A DNA stretch of 64,000 bases from Lycocorax pyrrhopterus obiensis (GCA_014706295.1 JACSVZ010000002.1:15732494-15796493), one strand, 5' to 3'; counted from the first letter of the stretch, positions 13,905-27,393 are shown. Translations and numbers: made by a program. Notes: a model not told the origin generated them from the sequence alone.

Positions 13905-13906
<2 letters not shown>
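8521..13906. other. No gene recognised
   Basis: AT-rich non-coding sequence. Several frames of 100-140 codons occur on both strands (for example 10674-11048 minus, 10813-11184 plus and 12454-12883 in two plus frames). They overlap one another and show no domain or motif, so I treat them as chance frames. An A/C-rich low-complexity patch lies near 11745-11785. Confidence 0.5.

Positions 13907-13948
<42 letters not shown>
13907..13948. repeat. (ATT)14 trinucleotide microsatellite
   Basis: An uninterrupted 42-base ATT run, 14 units. On the minus strand it produces artificial poly-Asn or poly-Ile frames. It is likely length-polymorphic. Confidence 0.98.
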
Positions 13949-16900
13949 GTAAGTCTGACAGCAAGTATTTTCTTCACCCCTAACACCAGTGTGTAGCAGA
14001 CCCAAATGAACAAAGCAGAGCTGCTTGAGTCTGTGGCTTCCCTTCTCCCATGGATGTAGGAGCCATGCCACGGCAGATCCGACATGGGCTCGGCATTAGG
14101 AGACCAGACCATTTGGGTACCTCAGCAGTGACTCATTACTGAACTCTTTGTTCCTGAGTTGCCTCGGGAAGCCACTTATTCTCTCTGTGCATCATTGTTT
14201 CCAGCTGGTAAGTGGAGATAATATTGTTTACCCATCTTCATAAAGTGGTCTGACTAATGAAAGTGGAAAAATACTCATAAACTATCATGCTGAAGACACC
14301 AAACCTAGGGAAAATACAGAGATAAACCAGATGTTCTTTATGGTCTGACAGCTCTTGGAAAAATTTCTTAGAGTGATATGACCAAATATGATAGTGGATT
14401 AAAAAGAAATAAAACAGAAGCTAGCAAAATATTATGGGTGACAACAATACAAAGCAATAGCAACTAGCCTGTAGGAAAATAAAGCTGTTCATTTGCCGAT
14501 GGCTGTAAAATCGGCCAGCAAAGTGCCCAAGAAAATGGTGAGTAGATGAAGACTTGTTTGCCTTGAGCGCCTACAGTTCATTGATTTTAATTTAACAGTA
14601 TTCACAAGAACTTGTTCTTCTTTTATTCTCCCATCAATTTATTTGAACCAGCATGTCTTTAAAGTCAACCAGATGTAATAAAAAGATATTTTCCAGCATA
14701 GATTGTTGCAACAAAGAAGAGAACAGTGGAACACTTTTTCCCGAACCATTTACTAGTCTCCAGGGAGATATAATTTCCTTTCAAACTGAACTACATTTCA
14801 ATTCATAGGACATTTTTATTAGCCTTTTTGGACTAAGTAATAGACTCCTTTGGTAGCAGTTCCCTCATTGTCACAATACCAATTAGCGAAGAAATATCAC
14901 TAGGTAAAGTGAGAAGTTGACAAGATACACATCTGTCCCTGCCCAGCACTTCAAACAAAACCCTCCCTTTTCTACTCAGCTGCTTAGCTGGTACTCACAA
15001 CTGCCTATTGCCTACCTAAATAAGCAACAATTCATTTCTTTATGTGGCGTTGCAGAAAGTGCTGCCATGTGAAAAAGTCAAGAAGACATTTCCACATTCA
15101 GTAGGAACATGGCATAAGGCAGGAGGAGGCTGCTGTACTCTCTGTGACGTGAACCTCTCCTGAAAGCAGAGGCAGTAACTCACTCTGAGCCATGGAAGGG
15201 ACAAGTGCTCATTTCAGCATAAAGCTGCAGCTCAAGAGAGGTGGTGCCTTCCAGGTTTTGGGGATGACACAAGAAATACCCAGTTCCCACAAGTGACTGA
15301 TGCAGGGCCCTGGATCATCACAGCTGCTGCCAATGCACAGAAAAATTATAGAAGATGAAGGAATGGTAGACCGAGGTCTTGAGAAGAAAGCCAGTGAGCA
15401 AACAGAAGGTGAAGCCTCTGGGGCCACCAGCTAAAGTACATTGAGCCTGCTCTATGTGAACGCAACCGCACAAACCAGCGCCACACACCAGGGACGTGGG
15501 CATTGAGTGATGTATGTGCACTCTTCATTTTGCGTTGGATGTAGTTTCCTTTCATACTCTGTTTTGAAAGAACTTACTATTCCAGACAGTTAAGGAGTAT
15601 AGGAAAGTTTGCAATTAATGACTAGTTGGCCATTGCTGCTTGCTTTTATACTCATTTCCAGAGGAAAGAATCAATAGCCCATGCATGGCACAAAACTAAT
15701 GTAATCAATGCCATGATTTGAAAAATTGAACTGCCACTTCATCAGGAAGTATCAGAAAAAATCATCTGAAAACCTGAAAATACTCTTGGGCAGTGGAGTG
15801 CCTAAACTGTGTATTAGAAAGGCCAGAAAGAAGATGATATGAAACCTTCATCGTTGCAGACCGGAGTGAATAACCAATATTTGTGTGATATAATATGACA
15901 TGACATATGACTGTTGCCAACTGAAACCTGATTAGCAACTTCTAGTACAGAAGCTTTTTAGAGCTATATTCAGACAATGAGGAAGAATTAAAGATCCAGG
16001 CAAAGTTTCACAAAGCAAATAATTTCCTTTTAATTGAAACCGTAAGGGCATAGTTTTGGAGGCAGTGAATGCTTTGGAGTGCTTTGCTTTGTTTGAACAT
16101 AAGTGATTTTAAGCATATTATTACACGAGAATATTGTACTACCTCCCTCACTTGGGAAAAAAAAGGCATGGAAAGGCAGCAGAAAAATACATTTCCCTCA
16201 TCCATCCCATTCTGGATGTGGTATACCAGCAAGTTTTTGGCATGGCAGCATGTATTAATACTATACATCTATATGGGAATCATATACCACATTTTTATGT
16301 TGCAGTCTTAGCCAATGTTTCCTTCTTGTAAAACATCCAAGATTTCTGGTAGAAGCTTTATTACAAAAGATGCATTGTTTCCACTGAGTTATGTACTAAG
16401 AATAATCAGGCAAAATTGTGATATTAACCCTAATGGAAACAAGACATCCCCTATTATTTGCTGTTGATGAAACTCAGTGATTCAAAGACACCAAAAAAAC
16501 CCCTATGATTAGCTTCAGGAAGGTAGAGAAAATTATGTTAATATCTGTGTCTTCCTTTTGCAATCTGCCTGGTCTTAAAAAGACCCTTCATAGAGGCAGA
16601 AAGTCTTGAAAGCTGCAAATCCTTACCGGTTGGTCCTCTGAACAGGGGAAAGGATGAGAGCTGGGGAGTGGGGCAAGGCAAGTAGTGAAATGGCATTTTG
16701 CCAACTGAGGACATGTTCTGCAAAGTATACACAGATCACATGAGATTTTTGTTGTTTCCAGCTGCTAAATGTCATGAACATATGCTTAAATACTTTAAAT
16801 CATTTCCACACATCCCTTTACCAATGCTGTGATTGCATCAGGTATGTTCTGTGATCACAGATTAAATGTTTGGGTCAGTTTTAAGTGGAAGAGTAGACAC

Positions 16901-19900
16901 CAGGGCTCATGAAAAAGTACAAGCAGCAGCACTTGCATGCATGTGTGGCTGAATTGCAGAGTTTTCCCACTGAACCCCTAGTTTAAAGCTTTTAAAGGAT
17001 TTCTCATAGGACTACAGACAAGAAAGCAAAAAGAACAGGGAAAATGTGGTCACACAACTACTACACCTGCAAAGCTGCCCATCAGGGGATGCACACAGAG
17101 CAAGTGCTGCGGACCGGGCAGGTCAAAGTGCCACATATGGAAAGCAGGAACACTTATTTTCTCCCACACAGTTCTTTAAAAAATGAGACTTTAATTGAGA
17201 TTTCAGGTAATACATATTATTACACTGTTTGCTAGCTTGCAACAACAGTTCATTGCCTGTCCACATAAAGCTGTTGGTGTGAACCTGTATGCTGTCAGAG
17301 TCCAAAGCTGGCTGGGGAAATGGCCTCTCCATGCTCAGAGCAGGAGAAACTATTCTGTTTGTGCTTTGGTATGTGGAACAACATAGAGAAGAAGTCATGC
17401 TCTCCTTCATAAAAACTTAGGTAAACACATGCACATATCAATGAAGTAGCCACATAAACTAAGATTTTACTCTCTGTGTCCAGCCAATCAGATCACAGTT
17501 TTAAGAAGACAGTTTCTTTGTATTTAAAAGGGAAAAGGATGTTAAACAACAATTTGGATTCATCTACCACCATAATGTAAGAATTACAGCTGAGACCTGA
17601 TTCAACAAGTTTTTCAAAATGTTTCCATGATGCTGTGAAGCTCAAATTCATAATGATTTTGGAGTACATAACAAATACTCATAAGCATAAAGTTTAGGAA
17701 ATTAAGAAATATGCTTTTCCAGAACTTAACATTTTTTTCCTCCATTTTGCAATATAACTTGCACAATTGCTATACACCATGTTATAATGAGTGTCTCGTC
17801 AGATAGTCAGATAGTACTTGTGGTACTCACAGCAATATACGAAAATCATATAAATTATCTGAATTGTGTTAGGCTATAATTGATTACACAAAGTATTCAT
17901 TACCACAGCATACATACCTAATATTTTATTCTGATATTGCCTTTCCAGCAAATTGTTTTTAAAAATAGGGTGGTTTTAGAATGAAAAATGGATATGGGCC
18001 ATAGATAAATTATGTACAAAGAACTGTCAAGTGTGACTTTTGGATAAAATACTTCGAGATTTTTAGATGTCATAGTGGCAGGAAAAAAGCGAATTCAAAA
18101 CTCTAACTTGAAAAGTCGGCAGTTTCCCAAGGTTAACACAATGCATTCTGATTTTGGAGACCTTCACGTGGTCCCCTTGCTAATGGCAGGAAAGACAGTA
18201 GTAAAGGAGACCATCCCCAGCCTGGTGCAGCAGGAGTCGTGATAGGAAGCAGCCTCCGAAGAAATATCCTATGCAGGGTGGGAGGTTCTGCTGAAACCTC
18301 CATGCACATGGTGTGAGTGCTCACCAAGGACAGAACGTGATTGCTGGCAAATCCCATGACCGTGGCTCAAAGATGGAGTAATTGCAAAGCCCAACCTAAT
18401 ATCCCAGCAGTCTGGGCAAGAAACAAAGTGACAATAAACTCAGGGCAGCTCCAAGATGGATTTCCCAGTATGGCCATACTGACATGCTGGTTTCTTTGGG
18501 CTGCTAACGTAAGGCAGTAAATAGCATTACAGCAACTATTTCACTTTTCAGGCTGCAAAACCAGTGAAATGCACCTAAGGATGGACATTGCCACCTGCCT
18601 ATTCTAACTCGGCTAGTAAGTTGGCTGAGACATACCTCTGTCTGGGTGGAGTGCAGGCATGTTTCAGCAGGAAAGCCAAATGGGCCTTTCCATGGCTTCT
18701 CCTGCACTCCTCTACCATTCACAAACCAGGGTTGTTAAGGAGAGAGAAGCGGGGCAGGCAGGACTATGCAAGCAGGGATGAACAATGCCTTAACAAGAAT
18801 AAAACAATTTCAAATCCCACCAGTTTGCTAGATTACTTAAGACATTTGACTGAATGTCAAAAATGTTTCAATGAATAGCTTTACCACCCAGATCTTATTT
18901 CATATTATCTTTTTTTTCCTCTTTTGGAAAAAAAAATCCTGAAACTTAGTAATTAACTGCTTGATTTCATTTTTCCTCAAATATGTGTTTTTAATTCCAT
19001 TGTGCAAATGTGGCCCAAAGCAATAAGGCTTTGAACTGGTTAACTTGAAACTACAGAAATACCTTTCCAAGTCCAGTTAGGACAAAAGCTAAAACCTCAC
19101 ATCCAGATTCTGGAGTCTTTCTAGTGCCCCTGTTTTGCCTTGACATTCTCACAGACAACTGCAGGCATGTCTCACACACCTATTTTTTTCATGTCCAGCA
19201 GCTCCACAGACCCGATCACCTTTCTTCTGAAAGGATTTGATCTGCAGGGCACTGGCTTAAATAGAGTGTGGTGCCATGTGTGCCATAAAGAAGCATGACA
19301 AGGTGATTCACATGCTGCCTACAGATTTTCCACAATCTCTTTGTATTGTAGGGCTTATACTCCTTCATATCATTTGGAGGAACTCTCAGAATAATGATCT
19401 GGCGTGTGTAACTGGTTTTTCCATTTCTGTCATTGAAGCTGCTTTCAGGGCCATGCTGAAATTGCAACAAAAGACTTTCCCACATCGCAAATCACTGTGG
19501 TGCTTGGTGTGCACTATATCAATAAAAAGATTAGCTTACTTATAGGAAAGGATGACAACGTCCACAATTTTCCAAGTCATGAGAAAAATGAGGTTCTGTT
19601 TCAACTAAACCAGATAGTAACAATGTCGCGTTATAACCCTCGGCTCCTCAGGTGCAGTACATGGTTCACAAGTGGATTTTATCCTATGTGCAGCATTTAA
19701 ACTACTGCCATTAACCTTCTAGGTCAGCCCTTTGAAGTCAAGCAGGCTTTTTGTTATTGATTTCCATGGGCCCCAGACTTCATATTTATTTCCACTGACT
19801 ATTTATTTCAAAGGATCAGGAAAATTTTCTGCTTAGAAGCCCGGGGAAAAAATGTGAAACAGAAGGATGTGGGAAGAGGGATTTCTCCCTTGGTACGAAT

Positions 19901-20639
19901 GCAGCATCTTCCAGCACCATCCCAACCGACAGCAATCTGTGCAGACTCCGAGACAGCCCTACAGGGATCAGCAGAAGTATTTAAAATACTTACAGAAATC
20001 AATTCTAATGGCTTTCCAAGAGTGGAGAGAGAAAGTGACTGGCAAACAAATGACTCAAGTGAAGTTGAAGCAAACAGAAATAGTGCTCGGGGAAGGGCAC
20101 CAGCAGCTACACTTAAATCTGGAACAACTCCCATATAAATCCCTATTCAAATCCAGAGGTTTAGACTTCATCAGAACCAAAACTGACTGAGCCAGGTGGA
20201 GGAACTTGAGAGAGAGGTAATTCATATTTTGTGCCCATTCACTAGAAAAGGAGAAGCACCAAGTTCTATGATTTTATTGCGTAAGCTTTTTAAGGAGAGC
20301 CAAGACTTGATAGCAAATTTCAAAAAGATCTGGTTTCTGTCACGAGATAATACTCTGTAGAAAGATAAACAGCTAGCAATGAAAAACAGCATCACAAGGG
20401 GGAAAAGACACCTGGCCAGAGACTGGTGCCAGTGAAATGCACTCTAAGGAGCTGCTGGTGCAATGTTTTCCTGGACTGCAGCATGGGAGATGGACACAGG
20501 GCTATGGACATGACTGCAAACATGGAAGAGTGGGTCCTGTACTGAAATGGGGCACAGCAAGCACAGGACAAAGAGTCGGCTCTTTCTAGTGGGCAGTTTC
20601 CAGACTGATCACTTAATCCAAAAGACTCTACTCAAAATG
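13949..20639. other. No gene recognised
   Basis: AT-rich non-coding sequence without a recognisable coding exon, RNA gene or transposable element. Short frames at 15209-15555, 16008-16331, 19216-19545 and 19808-20190 overlap on both strands and look random. Confidence 0.5.
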
Positions 20640-20704
20640 CTCGGGGGCTGGACTATATAACCTTTAAAGGTCCCATCCAACCCAAATCATTCTATGATTC
20701 TATG
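20640..20704 (+). mobile_element. CR1 LINE, extreme 3' tail
   Basis: A short fragment reading 'ggctggactatataaccttt', then 'aaaggtcccatccaacccaa', ending in two copies of the 'attctatg' unit that terminates CR1 elements. Only about 65 bp of the 3' end survives, so this is a severely 5'-truncated insertion in the forward orientation. Confidence 0.9.
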
Positions 20705-23700
20705 TTCATATTGGAGGCCAAAAAGTCATGCTGCCCCTGCATGAGTCCTCTCCAAGCATGTTAAACAGCAGTTGCAACCAAGTCAAAGAAGTTACACAAA
20801 ATCTCATTTGAGAGCATAATAAGAGACAGACCTGTTTCTAGTGAGCACAGAAGAAAGCTCTACAGGATGCGTAAGAGGGTTTGCTTACAGTCTTCCATTC
20901 CTTTTAAAGGAAAACAATTTTACAACCCTTTTTGCTTGGTATTTCCATAGCCCCTGGGCTCATTTCTAATTTGAAACTGAGGACTTGAATTTTCTGGGAA
21001 GGGTCAAGATAAAAATCCTTAGTTCTCTGCACATTTCCTTTCAGGCAGCCTACACAAACCCAAGTGCTATTCATCGTCTTAATGAGAAGGAAAAGGAATG
21101 GCATTTCAGCTGCCCATGGGGAATCCTCACTGTACAGCAAAACACACTACATGGGATTCAGCCCTCAGGATCCTTGGGTTTTGTTTAGAAATACGAGTAT
21201 GATTTTTTTATAAGGACTGATGCCCCAATACAGGGACCGTGATCAGAGAAAGACTGAGGTTCTCAGAGCTATCACATGCATTGAAGAGGAAATTGGGATT
21301 GTCCCTCTTCCAGGCCTGATGCAATTTAGGATCTGATTTGCTGAAGTTCCCAAGCTCTCAGTCACAAACATAGTCAATGTAAACTGTGCTTTGCACATAT
21401 GGAATACACTCTGATGTCAAATGCTAGAAGATCAAGGTTCTGGCATCTCAAGTAGGTGCTCCAAATTCAGCAGGTAGTCCCTCCCTGGACTCTGAGCCTT
21501 AGCTTATCAGCTGGAAAATGGGACTATTCCTCACCAGAAGATAATTTTGTTCAATCCAATCAAAGCTTCCTGTGCATGCTTATTATTTTCATTTAAGTAG
21601 GGAAGTATAGGCAAATGCAGTGCTTCAAGTTCATGTTTAACTGGCAAAAGGAAATAGTGCCAGCTTTCCTTTTAGCTTTATTCTTGCAGAAACTATTCAC
21701 TGACTTCAGCACAAACTAGTGAAGTATTCAATGAGCTGAAAAAGGATTGCAAGAAAACGTAATTACGCATCATAAACATTCAATTTTGTACTGCAGGTAA
21801 CATTTTTGCTCTGTGTTTCTTAACACTGATTTTTTCAGCAGGGACCTTCTGGAAAAAGCAATAAATAGAACAGTTGGGCTGCATCCTCGTGACAGTGGTG
21901 CAGTCTCCAGTGACAGCTGTGTGTGGTACGTGGATTCCAGCAGCCTGAGAAACCAAAGCATGGGTAGCCAGACTTTAGCCCTAACAGAGCAGAGGAAAGT
22001 CACTGAGCATGCAGTGCTTTGCATGAGGATATCAGATAAATGATGAAACCGAGCAATCTCTGGTTTCTTGAAGGAAATATGCCATAGCCCACTTGCGCCA
22101 GGGCTTGACCCTTTCTGCTCCAGGCTGCTTTTTCCCCAGCTGTCTCCTTGAGCATCTGCTGACCACAGCCCTGCTTCTCAGGGCCCCATCACAGCATCAG
22201 TCTGCCCAATTTGCAGTCACAGCATCTCCCAAATCGGTCTCCTTTCCCCATCTCTGCTTTTCTGATATTTTCCCTCTTACCTACTCAGCTTAACCTGTCC
22301 CTAACCAGTCCCTTTAAAGGCAGGGTTTAACCCATCCCTAAAAAACCCCACAGAACTGCCTCTAAGATGAGCAGGGAAACTCAGGAAAAGAAAGCAGGGG
22401 AAGGAAAATTATTATGGGAACAACAGCAAAAATGCAGGAGTAGAGGGAAGCTCATGCCTCTCCTCCTGAAGCAGAGGATTAACACAACAACTCACACAAG
22501 AGCAACGTCCTGCAAAAGTTCAGCTTGGCTGCTCTCCAAGGACACATTTTAGCAGCTCTACCCACAGCAGAAGAACACCCATACAAAATAATTGCTGTGT
22601 GTGATTGCTGTCCTTTCCTGAATCCTTTCATTGTCCTCAGGGACACATACAAGGTCTTTTCTTCTCTCCGCACTCGGCTGCTTGCCTGGACCCCATGGCC
22701 TGTCCTGCTTTCAGAGTCATGCTCAACACCAGGACAAGTTTGTCCCTCCACTGAATCATAGCTGTCTCAATAGCAACCACATTGCACTGAATCACATTCC
22801 TGCTTTCAGGGGCTTCCCCACACCAGGCAGCACTGCTGGGATGCTGGACGGTGGGACAGTGTAAGCAGGGAGGACAGAGGCAGGGTACAGGCATAAGGAG
22901 GATGCAGAAATCTGGGGGGGCCAGGTTCCACGGCAGCACTGCTGCTCCTCCCACACAATCCCGACACAGCACGGGGGCACTGGAGTCTCAGACAAAAAGT
23001 TACTGGAGCTTGTTTGCTCATCCTTTCAAGAAGCAAAGAAATACAATTTTTTTCTACAACTCTCTTGCTAAGGGAGCTGGATTGGTTTTGAAGGGACAAT
23101 TCTTTTAGAGACAACAAGCCAGCTTGGGGCAGGCACCAGCATGGAAAATTTCTGCAGGAACAGTTAAAATTATAAGCATGAAAACCAGCCCTGTAATTAG
23201 GACTGGGAGGTGTCTTAACAGGCAAGTGCCTGCAACCCCCGTCTGCCAGCCAGGACTCACAGGTTTGCTCTCAGCCCAGCTCTTACTGCTTTTTGATTTG
23301 GGCTGTTTCTTCCCCCCTTCCTCATGCCTATCTTCTTGGGGGCTTTTTAAGGGAGTTTATCACTGGCTCTTTTGGAAAGTCAAGTAAGTAATGTCAATCA
23401 GTTCCCCTGCTCAGCTATTCATTGACATTTTTGAAGAATCCCACTAGTTTTACCAGACATGGTTAGTTTTCCATTTAGACAGTTTGATCCTGTTCTGTAC
23501 AAGAGTGATGTTTACTGATGTTATTTTACTCCTACGTTAGCAAGGGTTTCTGTGTTGGCAGTGTGTGAACATGCACACTTTGGCAGGGTTCAAAGCATAC
23601 AGTGATGAGCGCATTGTAAATACGTAGACAAATTAATAATGTAGCACTGAAGAGGAATACAAGTCAGTTAATATTAATGCTAGTATCAAAAGTGTCTAGA

Positions 23701-24069
23701 GCAGCAGACAAGATAATTTTTCTCTTTGTCAAGAGTAAAGGGAGATCAGCAAGATCACGTATAGATTGCATAGCTTAACTTAAGAAACACTAAATAATTT
23801 GAAAAAAACCATTCTAATTCCTCTTCTTGAAAGAAATAATCAATGCTAGTTGTCTCTCTCTCTCTGACAGTAAACAAACTAGAGCTATGGCCTTAAACCA
23901 TGGCTGTCAGTTTATGTTGACAGACCTTGATGAATGTAATTACAGAGCACCCAACCCAAGTAGCCATTGATGGGGAGAAGTTAAAACGAAAACCTAGTAT
24001 TGGAAAGAATTGATCAGCCTCCTTTCCTTTTCTCTCTGGAGCCTGCTCAAAGCTCATTTATTGGAAAGA
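20705..24069. other. No gene recognised
   Basis: Non-coding, with a somewhat GC-richer stretch near 22500-23000. A 139-codon minus frame (22806-23225) and overlapping plus frames occur there without recognisable domains. A short CT run ending in 'ctctctctctgacag' near 23853-23870 resembles a splice acceptor, but I found no convincing exon after it. Confidence 0.45.
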
Positions 24070-24302
24070 CCGATGGCAGCACGGAGACTGTGGGACTAGC
24101 CCGGGCTCGCTGTGCAATGCACTTAAATGATTAGGGACTATTGGCCACCCCGGCTGGAGTCGGCTGTTTGTCCTGCAGTCTGGGGCTGCGCGGCACCGCC
24201 CGCCAGCCGCGCGTCGGGGCAGCCCCGCGGAGCCGCTGAGTGCTGCTGATGGGGCAGCAGCGCTCCCGGATCGATAGCCCCGCTCCTCCGCTGCCGTGCC
24301 TA
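24070..24302. promoter_or_regulatory. Short CpG-dense block, possible promoter
   Basis: The core at 24185-24300 has about 17 CpG dinucleotides in about 115 bases by hand count, against very few in the surrounding AT-rich DNA. It includes 'ccagccgcgcgtcggggcag' and 'ccccgcggagccgctgag'. The sequence ATTGG at 24140-24144 is an inverted CCAAT box for a minus-strand promoter. Short unmethylated CpG islands usually mark promoters, so this may be the start of a transcript. No convincing first exon with a strong donor site was found on either strand, so direction and target gene are unknown. Confidence 0.4.
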
Positions 24303-25151
24303 AGAGCTGAAGAGACTGCCTGCTGCATATGTGATGACTAGAATTTAATTATATATCAGATTGATTTTCAGTTACAACTTCAAGGAACTGCTTGCCAGGA
24401 TTTCAAGTTCATAAGAAAGGCCTTGTTTCTCCTTTCTGAATTCTTCTCTCCCCATATTCCTGTGCTACGTGGAAAATTTTACAGACTCTCTACCTTCAGC
24501 TCTCTGTCAGGGGATAGAGCTTCAAAGTTTCCATCAATAATGAGAAGATCAGCTCTATCTGAGACTGAACCTATTCAAAGCTGGAAGAGAAAATTTAAAG
24601 ATGTGGAATAAAATTAAAAGGTTTAGTTATAATGGCAATTTTTTTTTCTTTAATGAAAGTTTCCCAGTGCTGAGTTAAGAAGCAGAATCTACCTTCAAAC
24701 TGAGGTGTTTGGGTTTTTTTTTTCCAACTTGTTTTGGGCATAGCACCAAAGAGGTCTGAATTAAATCCAGTGTGCAGAAATGGGAATGTGTTAGTAATAA
24801 AATATTTTATAAACCCATCTAAACATAGTCCTGGATGAAACTGGGACTATTAGGCATACAAGAGCAACCAACTAGATCAGAAATCAAAGGTTTTCACAAA
24901 ACCCTCGTAGATCTGTTTTATTTCTTTGATGGGTGTTCTTATGTTTGTTACCATCAGAGATTTTTAATAAGACTTCCATCAAAATGCAATCATTATGTGA
25001 ACTGTACACTGGATGAACTGCATGAAAAAGTGATCTGGATTTCAGGGGGTGAAAAACTATATTACTTAAATTTCAGTTTTGGGTCTGACCTGCTTACTTC
25101 AAAATGCAGAGACCAAATTTGCCAGTAAACTGACACAGAAGAATTTTTAAA
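24303..25151. other. No gene recognised
   Basis: AT-rich sequence immediately next to the CpG-dense block. There are frames of 60-97 codons only, none with a recognisable motif. Confidence 0.5.
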
Positions 25152-25688
25152 TTACATGAAGAGGAAAACTTCAGGGAAAAATAACAAACACAGAATTTCC
25201 ACTGGACTTAAAAATTCATTTGGACAGGACAGAAAAATAAAACCCTGAGGAACTGAATCAAGTGCAGGAAAGCAGTAGGAATCCAAGGACTTAGGCTTAC
25301 ATTTGCTGGGACCGGGAATGTCTTTGCTCATGCTGCAGGCAAAGGTGTGATGCAGCTGTCTCCATGTGCAGCACTGGCTTTTCCAGCCATGGCAGGTGAG
25401 CTCCGTCAGGCAGCCATGACACGCAGTTCCACTGATAAGAGAGTAGCAATGGGGTCTGCCCCAAGGGCTGCAGGAGGGGCTGCAGCACCCCTGTCTGCAA
25501 ACGTGGCCACAGGCCAGCCCCCCACTTGCCACCTGTCCTGGTGGCCCCATACCTGCACAATCAGGTAAACACCAGGCAAATGAAAAACACCCTTTAGAAG
25601 GTGCATCCCTATAAACATATAAATAGGTGTATGCTATACACACTGATAAATTAGTCCTGAGTTCCGTAGCAAAGGCTCTGATTTTCAT
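25152..25688 (-). other. Long unassigned open frame, Cys-rich in the middle
   Basis: This minus-strand frame of 178 codons is the longest uninterrupted frame outside the provirus. Its middle part, antisense to about 25330-25570, is rich in Cys, Gly, Pro and His, while the ends are AT-driven and look random. The GC-richer middle is open on several frames, which lowers the odds of stop codons by chance. An acceptor-like 'ctgattgtgcag' on the minus strand lies just before the GC-rich part. I recognise no domain and think chance is the more likely explanation. Confidence 0.15.
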
Positions 25689-26379
25689 ATAGTAGAATTT
25701 TAACCTGTGGTTTCCAGGAAGCTGTACTCACTGACAGTAAGTGAAGGTAAAGCCGTTCTTTAATAAACCTGTAAACTGCTAAATACGTACATTGTCTAGA
25801 TTCATTTGAATAGCAGTATTGCTGTAATGTATTCTTATTTAGATTTTCTTCATTTTCTTTGTTCATTTTTTCTTCATTTTCTGAAAAACTTGGATGGAAA
25901 TCTTGACATTATCCATAGAATCCAGCCTTTTCTCCGACGCAGTCACAAGCTCGCTGCTTTCTTGAGACATCCTATCTACAACACAGATATTGGTCACTTT
26001 GTCTGTTTTGAGCTTGCCACCTGGTTTCTTTCATGTTCTCACGATAGTAATGATTTTATTTATTGTATTATAACTCCCCTGTTACCTTATTTCCAGAAAG
26101 AGTAGTTCTAGATTAATTACTCTCATTTTCAAACTTTTAATTACCCTTCTTTCCTTTACACCCACATTTTCTAGTTCTATCCTTTTTGTTCAGTGGGAGA
26201 ACAGGTTTGCACATGCTGTTCATGATCCAGGCACACCTTTTATTTATGTTGAAAATCCCTGTTTTTTCTTTGCTCCCTTCGTATTAATTTCTAATGTTCT
26301 GTGTACTTATTGTGATTGCTCCCATACATGAAGCTGATGTTTAAATAAAACTAATAACTGCAACTAACTTTCCTAAGGA
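25689..26379. other. No gene recognised
   Basis: AT-rich, with T/C-rich patches near 25840-25880 and 26130-26290. No domain, RNA gene or element was recognised. Confidence 0.5.
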
Positions 26380-26925
26380 TTATAGAATAGCAGGATAGCT
26401 CAGGCTGGATTTTTGGAGGTCATTGAATCGTACAGCCTGCTCAAAGTCAGGATACACTGGAAGGCTTCCAAAGCTATCTTTTCTCCAGGCTAGATAGACC
26501 CTGATTTCCAGACTCTCTTTGAAGGACAGGCACTTCAGCTGCCACCATCCTGGTGGCCCTCCACTGGACTCACAGTTACCAAGTCTTTCCTAGACTGGGA
26601 GCCCAAAACTGGCTCAGTGTTCGAGGTATGGTCTAATTAGCCTCACTTCCTTCAATCTGCTGGCTGCACTGCACTAGGTACTTACACTGTTACTTACACA
26701 GCCCAGCCTCCTGAGCATGTCTTTTTACCTGTTAGGGTTACAGAGCTCAGCTTATTACTTTGTCACCCAGTCACTCAGGACTGTGAGGTTCCTCTGTGCC
26801 TCACAAATTTGGGTCAAATTCGCTTTCTTAAGATGATCCCATCAGTGAACGTTGTCATCTCAGTCACAGCCCATTTCTTCAGATTGTTTCCCAATATATT
26901 GATGTAATAAGATTCAAGTAGTATG
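26380..26925 (-). mobile_element. Old CR1 LINE, 3' end plus part of ORF2, diverged
   Basis: The plus strand begins with 'atagctcaggctggattttt' and 'ggaggtcattgaatcgtaca', the reverse complement of a CR1 3' end. It continues through ORF2-derived blocks such as 'tggtggccctccactggact' and 'gggagcccaaaactggctca'. Later parts, around 'cagtcacagcccatttcttc', still resemble CR1 reverse-transcriptase sequence in antisense. Many small deletions and substitutions show it is older than the copy at 4225. The upper boundary is approximate. Confidence 0.75.
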
Positions 26926-27080
26926 GAAGCCTGATGACTGAATTTATCCTGTTTCAATGTTTTGCAGCAGAAGAAGCTGTACCTTCAGCTAGAAAGCATG
27001 ATTAGCCTCAGTCTTTCAAAACCTCAGCATCCTTCAAAACATTAGCTGTGTTCTTTAGCCCTACTGTGATTTTATTTTAA

Positions 27081-27393
27081 AGTGAGCCCAGCCAGCAGAC
27101 AGAGCTTGCCTCTGTGGGCAGCCCCATTGCCACCACGGAGAAGCTTACAATGACCAGCATTATAGCTGGTGGTAGACACACACAGGGGTCTTCAGCACTA
27201 AATCTTTCGGGGTTGAGTTACAGCAGCAACGCAGAGCACCTGAGCAGGGGAGGCTTGAATAATAAGAACACCTTGTCTGTGTCTGGGCTTCTGAACACCA
27301 GCAGATCAGGTACACAAAGTTCACCTAATCAACAGGGTGCATCTGTGGAGTCGACACATGTGGCTGTAATAGATACTGGTCCTTTTTGTGAAG
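27081..27393 (+). other. Candidate internal coding exon, unidentified
   Basis: One frame is open from the stop at 27078 through to a strong donor, AAG|GTGAGA, after 27393. The acceptor could be any of several AGs (after 27082, or in 'cagcagacag' near 27102). A weaker donor, CAG|GTACAC, lies after about 27309. The translation is rich in Ser, Thr, Asn and Gly, with segments such as SPIATTEKLTMTS and NNKNTLSVSGLLNTS. Such composition fits a disordered or extracellular linker, but chance is possible. No flanking exon was found and I do not recognise the gene. Confidence 0.27.

Noticed and set aside
13844..14112. Frames with poly-Asn or poly-Ile
   Set aside because: They are produced by the (ATT)14 microsatellite.
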